Assembly (NCBI GenBank): GCA_017527075.1
Contig: JAFXQM010000026.1
Span: 1 to 35,369 of the forward strand
Length of the DNA stretch: 35,369 nt
Source of the DNA: Selenomonadaceae bacterium
GTDB taxonomy: Bacteria > Bacillota > Negativicutes > Selenomonadales > Selenomonadaceae
Direction: 5' to 3'
Under the pieces are notes generated by a model that ran no database searches, was not told the origin of the DNA, and worked only from the letters and a program-made list of their open reading frames with translations. Of this stretch, positions 33,525-35,369 are shown piece by piece (position 1 is the first letter of the stretch; each line of letters starts with the position of its first letter). The position numbers and the translations under genes were made by a program.

Positions 33525-34685
33525 TTGAAATTTGCAAAGCGCATGAGCAATTTCGGCGAGGGAGTTTTCGCGCGGCTCGCGGCCATGAAGCGGGAAAAAA
33601 TTTCGTCGGGCGCGGAGGTCATCGATTTATCGATTGGCGCACCGAACATCCCGCCGCCCGCGCACGTCATGCAGGTTTTGGCGCAGGAGGCACTCAAGCC
33701 GTCGAATTACGTTTACGCGATAACGGACACGCGCGAACTTCTGCAGGAGGCGAGCGACTGGTATCAGCGACGCTACGGCGTGGAGATTGACCCGTCCGCA
33801 GAAATTTGTTCGCTGTGGGGTTCACAGGAGGGCTTGTCGCACATCGCGCTGACTTTGATTGACGACGGCGATTTGACTTTGGTGCCCGACCCGTGCTACC
33901 CGATTTTTGCGGACGGAGCAAAATTGGCGGGTTCGGAAATTTTTTACATGCCGCAGCTTCGCGAGCACGAGTACATAATTCAGCTTGAAAAAATTCCCGC
34001 CGACGTCGCAGCCCGCGCGAAGTTCATGATTGTCTCCTACCCGAACAATCCGACGACGGCAGTTGCGCCCGCAGATTTTTACGAGCGTTTGATTCACTTC
34101 GCCAAGCGCAATGAAATCGTCGTCCTGCACGACAACGCCTACAGCGAGCTGATTTTCGACGGCACGCGCGGCTTCAGCTTTTTGAGTTTCAAGGGAGCAA
34201 AGGAAGTCGGCGTCGAGTTCAATTCCCTGTCAAAAACTTACGGCTTCGCGGGCGCGCGCGTCGGCTTCTGCCTCGGCAATCGCGAGGTCGTCAGCCGCCT
34301 GAAACTTCTAAAAAGCAACATTGACTACGGACTTTTCCTTCCGATTCAGAAGGCGGCAATCGCTGCGTTGAGGAGTCCGCAGGAAGTAATCGACAAAACT
34401 CGCGAGGCTTATATTGAACGGCGCGACGCTTTGATTGACGGGCTGAACGCGGCGGGCTGGCAGATTGACAAGCCGCGCGCGACGATGTTCGTTTGGGCTC
34501 CCGTCCCGAAAAGTTTCGGCACGTCGGAGGAGTTCGTCAAAACTCTGCTGGAAAAATCAAATGTGCTTGTAACTCCCGGCAATGCATTCGGATCGAGCGG
34601 CGAAGGCTTCGTGAGGATGGCTCTCGTTCAGACCGCCGACACCATGAAAAAAGTTTCCGCTCTCGTTCGGCGGACACTCGGATAA
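33525..34685 (+). CDS. Class I/II PLP aminotransferase, LL-diaminopimelate aminotransferase-like
   Basis: 386 residues. A fold-type I aminotransferase with the PLP lysine in NSLSKTYGFAGARVGF, the WGSQEGLSHIALTL phosphate-binding region, SYPNNPTTAV (substrate/PLP-pocket Asn) and the GNAFGSSGEGFVRMAL end motif with the carboxylate-binding Arg. These features resemble LL-diaminopimelate aminotransferase (DapL), which shortens lysine and peptidoglycan-precursor synthesis; alanine or aspartate aminotransferase relatives are possible. I chose TTG 33525, 8 bases after GGAGG; the ATG at 33495 overlaps the -10 and would lie upstream of the RNA start. Single gene with own promoter and terminator. Confidence 0.85.
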   Translation: MKFAKRMSNFGEGVFARLAAMKREKISSGAEVIDLSIGAPNIPPPAHVMQVLAQEALKPSNYVYAITDTRELLQEASDWYQRRYGVEIDPSAEICSLWGSQEGLSHIALTLIDDGDLTLVPDPCYPIFADGAKLAGSEIFYMPQLREHEYIIQLEKIPADVAARAKFMIVSYPNNPTTAVAPADFYERLIHFAKRNEIVVLHDNAYSELIFDGTRGFSFLSFKGAKEVGVEFNSLSKTYGFAGARVGFCLGNREVVSRLKLLKSNIDYGLFLPIQKAAIAALRSPQEVIDKTREAYIERRDALIDGLNAAGWQIDKPRATMFVWAPVPKSFGTSEEFVKTLLEKSNVLVTPGNAFGSSGEGFVRMALVQTADTMKKVSALVRRTLG

Positions 34686-34692
34686 AATTTTC

Positions 34693-34721
34693 TCGCCTCG
34701 GACTTCGGGGCGATTTTTTTT
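34693..34721 (+). terminator. Terminator of the aminotransferase gene
   Basis: TCGCCTCG (34693-34700) pairs with CGGGGCGA (34706-34713), loop GACTT, followed by eight T. Confidence 0.88.
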
Positions 34722-34726
34722 GCACG

Positions 34727-34755
34727 AAAAAAGCCGCGCCTTTCGACGCGACTTT
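34727..34755 (-). terminator. Terminator of the rRNA operon
   Basis: On the minus strand AAGTCGCG then loop TCGAAAGG then CGCGGCTT and T-run (plus-strand A-run at 34727-34732). It faces the aminotransferase terminator, only a few bases away. Confidence 0.8.
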
Positions 34756-34766
34756 GGAATTTCATA

Positions 34767-34842
<76 letters not shown>

Positions 34843-34843
34843 G

Positions 34844-34920
34844 TGGGGCGATTGATGGGGATCGAACCCATGCGTGCCGGAGCCACAATCCGGAGTGTTA
34901 ACCGCTTCACCACAACCGCC
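34844..34920 (-). tRNA. tRNA-His (GTG)
   Basis: Acceptor GCGGTTG/CAATCGC plus the extra G-1 paired with C73, the hallmark of tRNA-His, anticodon GTG, encoded CCA. Confidence 0.95.
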
Positions 34921-34974
34921 ATTTTCAAATTAAGCCTTGAATCTTTCCAGACCCAAGGCTCTGAGAATCTTTAA

Positions 34975-35088
34975 GCGGCAAATACCTACTCTCCCGGGGC
35001 GTCGCCACCCAAGTACCATCGGCGTGTGAGTGCTTAACTGCTGTGTTCGGAATGGGAACAGGTGGAACCACTCAGCTGTCTTCACCGC
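34975..35088 (-). rRNA. rrf: 5S rRNA
   Basis: Contains the conserved GTTCCCATTCCGAACACAG, AGTTAAGC, GCCGATGGTACTTGGGTGG and CCCGGGAGAGTAGGT segments. The ends pair as GCGGTGAA/TTTGCCGC. The 53 bases to tRNA-His hold a small AGCCTTG/CAAGGCT hairpin, perhaps a processing signal. Confidence 0.93.
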
Positions 35089-35139
35089 ATAGGGAAAATT
35101 CCCTGAAAATCACACAGGAGAAAACACATTAGATTGGAA

Positions 35140-35369
35140 AGAAAAGCAAACGACAGATTAGTATCGGTCAGCTGAATGCGTTGCCGCACTTACACTCCCG
35201 ACCTATCAACCTTGTAATCTGCAAGGGGTCTTAAAAGATATCTCATCTTGAGGCAGGTTTCACGCTTAGATGCTTTCAGCGTTTATCCTTTCCGAACGCA
35301 GCTACTCAGCAATGCCGCTGGCGCGACAACTGATACACCGTAGGTTCGTCCACTCCGGTCCTCTCGTAC
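35140..35369 (-). rRNA. rrl: 23S rRNA, 3' end (cut by window end)
   Basis: The window edge holds the sarcin-ricin loop GTACGAGAGGACCGG, followed by GTGGACGAACC, GTTGTCGC, CATCTAAGCGTGAAACC and ACCGATACTAAT, the standard 3' end of 23S rRNA. The exact 3' end (about 35140) is estimated. Confidence 0.93.

Overview
The window is chromosomal DNA of a low-redundancy, fairly G+C-rich bacterium with typical Bacillota signals. Shine-Dalgarno sites (GGAGG-like) precede almost every gene, TTG and GTG starts are common, promoters have a 17-base spacer, and rho-independent terminators are compact. bL28 is the four-cysteine type, and a GH13-MalQ fusion and a DUF1850 protein are present. Together these suggest Negativicutes (Selenomonas-like), but that is an inference from gene content; no 16S sequence is in the window. 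A striking trait is the constant use of A-tract/T-tract blocks (AAAAATTTT and variants) inside otherwise GC-rich coding DNA. There is no transposase, integrase, phage structural gene or CRISPR array.

Layout. 1-1832: two tandem family-92-like glycosyltransferases, the first cut by the window edge. 1848-5327: one very large glycogen/maltodextrin enzyme (GH13 amylase fused to 4-alpha-glucanotransferase). 5380-6892: a frameshifted secreted C69 dipeptidase. 6904-9891: an operon of a DUF2225 protein, a secreted DUF4127 protein and short-form HisG. 10022-10213: rpmB with its own promoter and terminator. 10345-12967: an orphan sulfate-binding lipoprotein and a DUF4422 glycosyltransferase that diverge from overlapping promoters. 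12983-15260: unrecognised small genes and a 433-residue HTH-like protein. 15393-21340: two paralogous GTPases followed by a 1392-residue protein kinase-NB-ARC-TPR protein, the best candidate for a new signalling or immune system. 21355-24594: queH and mutS, convergent. 25080-25520: five tRNA genes from one consensus promoter. 25577-28004: HAD phosphatase and GH13 alpha-glucosidase. 28352-30803: DUF1850 protein, a metal ABC permease and trpS. 31085-33446: a GH73-TPR lipoprotein and a broken acyltransferase. 33525-34685: a DapL-like aminotransferase. 34727-35369: the end of an rRNA operon on the minus strand (23S 3' end, 5S, tRNA-His, tRNA-Trp).

How the parts relate. The two GH13 proteins, MalQ and possibly the HAD phosphatase form a starch/glycogen breakdown set, although they lie in two places. 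The GT92, DUF4422 and hexapeptide acyltransferase genes point to surface polysaccharide. The GTPase pair and kinase-NB-ARC gene form one run of genes on the same strand with short gaps, behind small unknown genes. A structured ~260-base repeat occurs three times (24764, 28074, 30810). Its main hairpin keeps perfect pairing through compensatory changes.

Quality note: three loci (peptidase C69, the small gene at 15003, the acyltransferase) are broken by single-base indels, four of the six at homopolymers. Either these genes are decaying or the assembly has indel errors.
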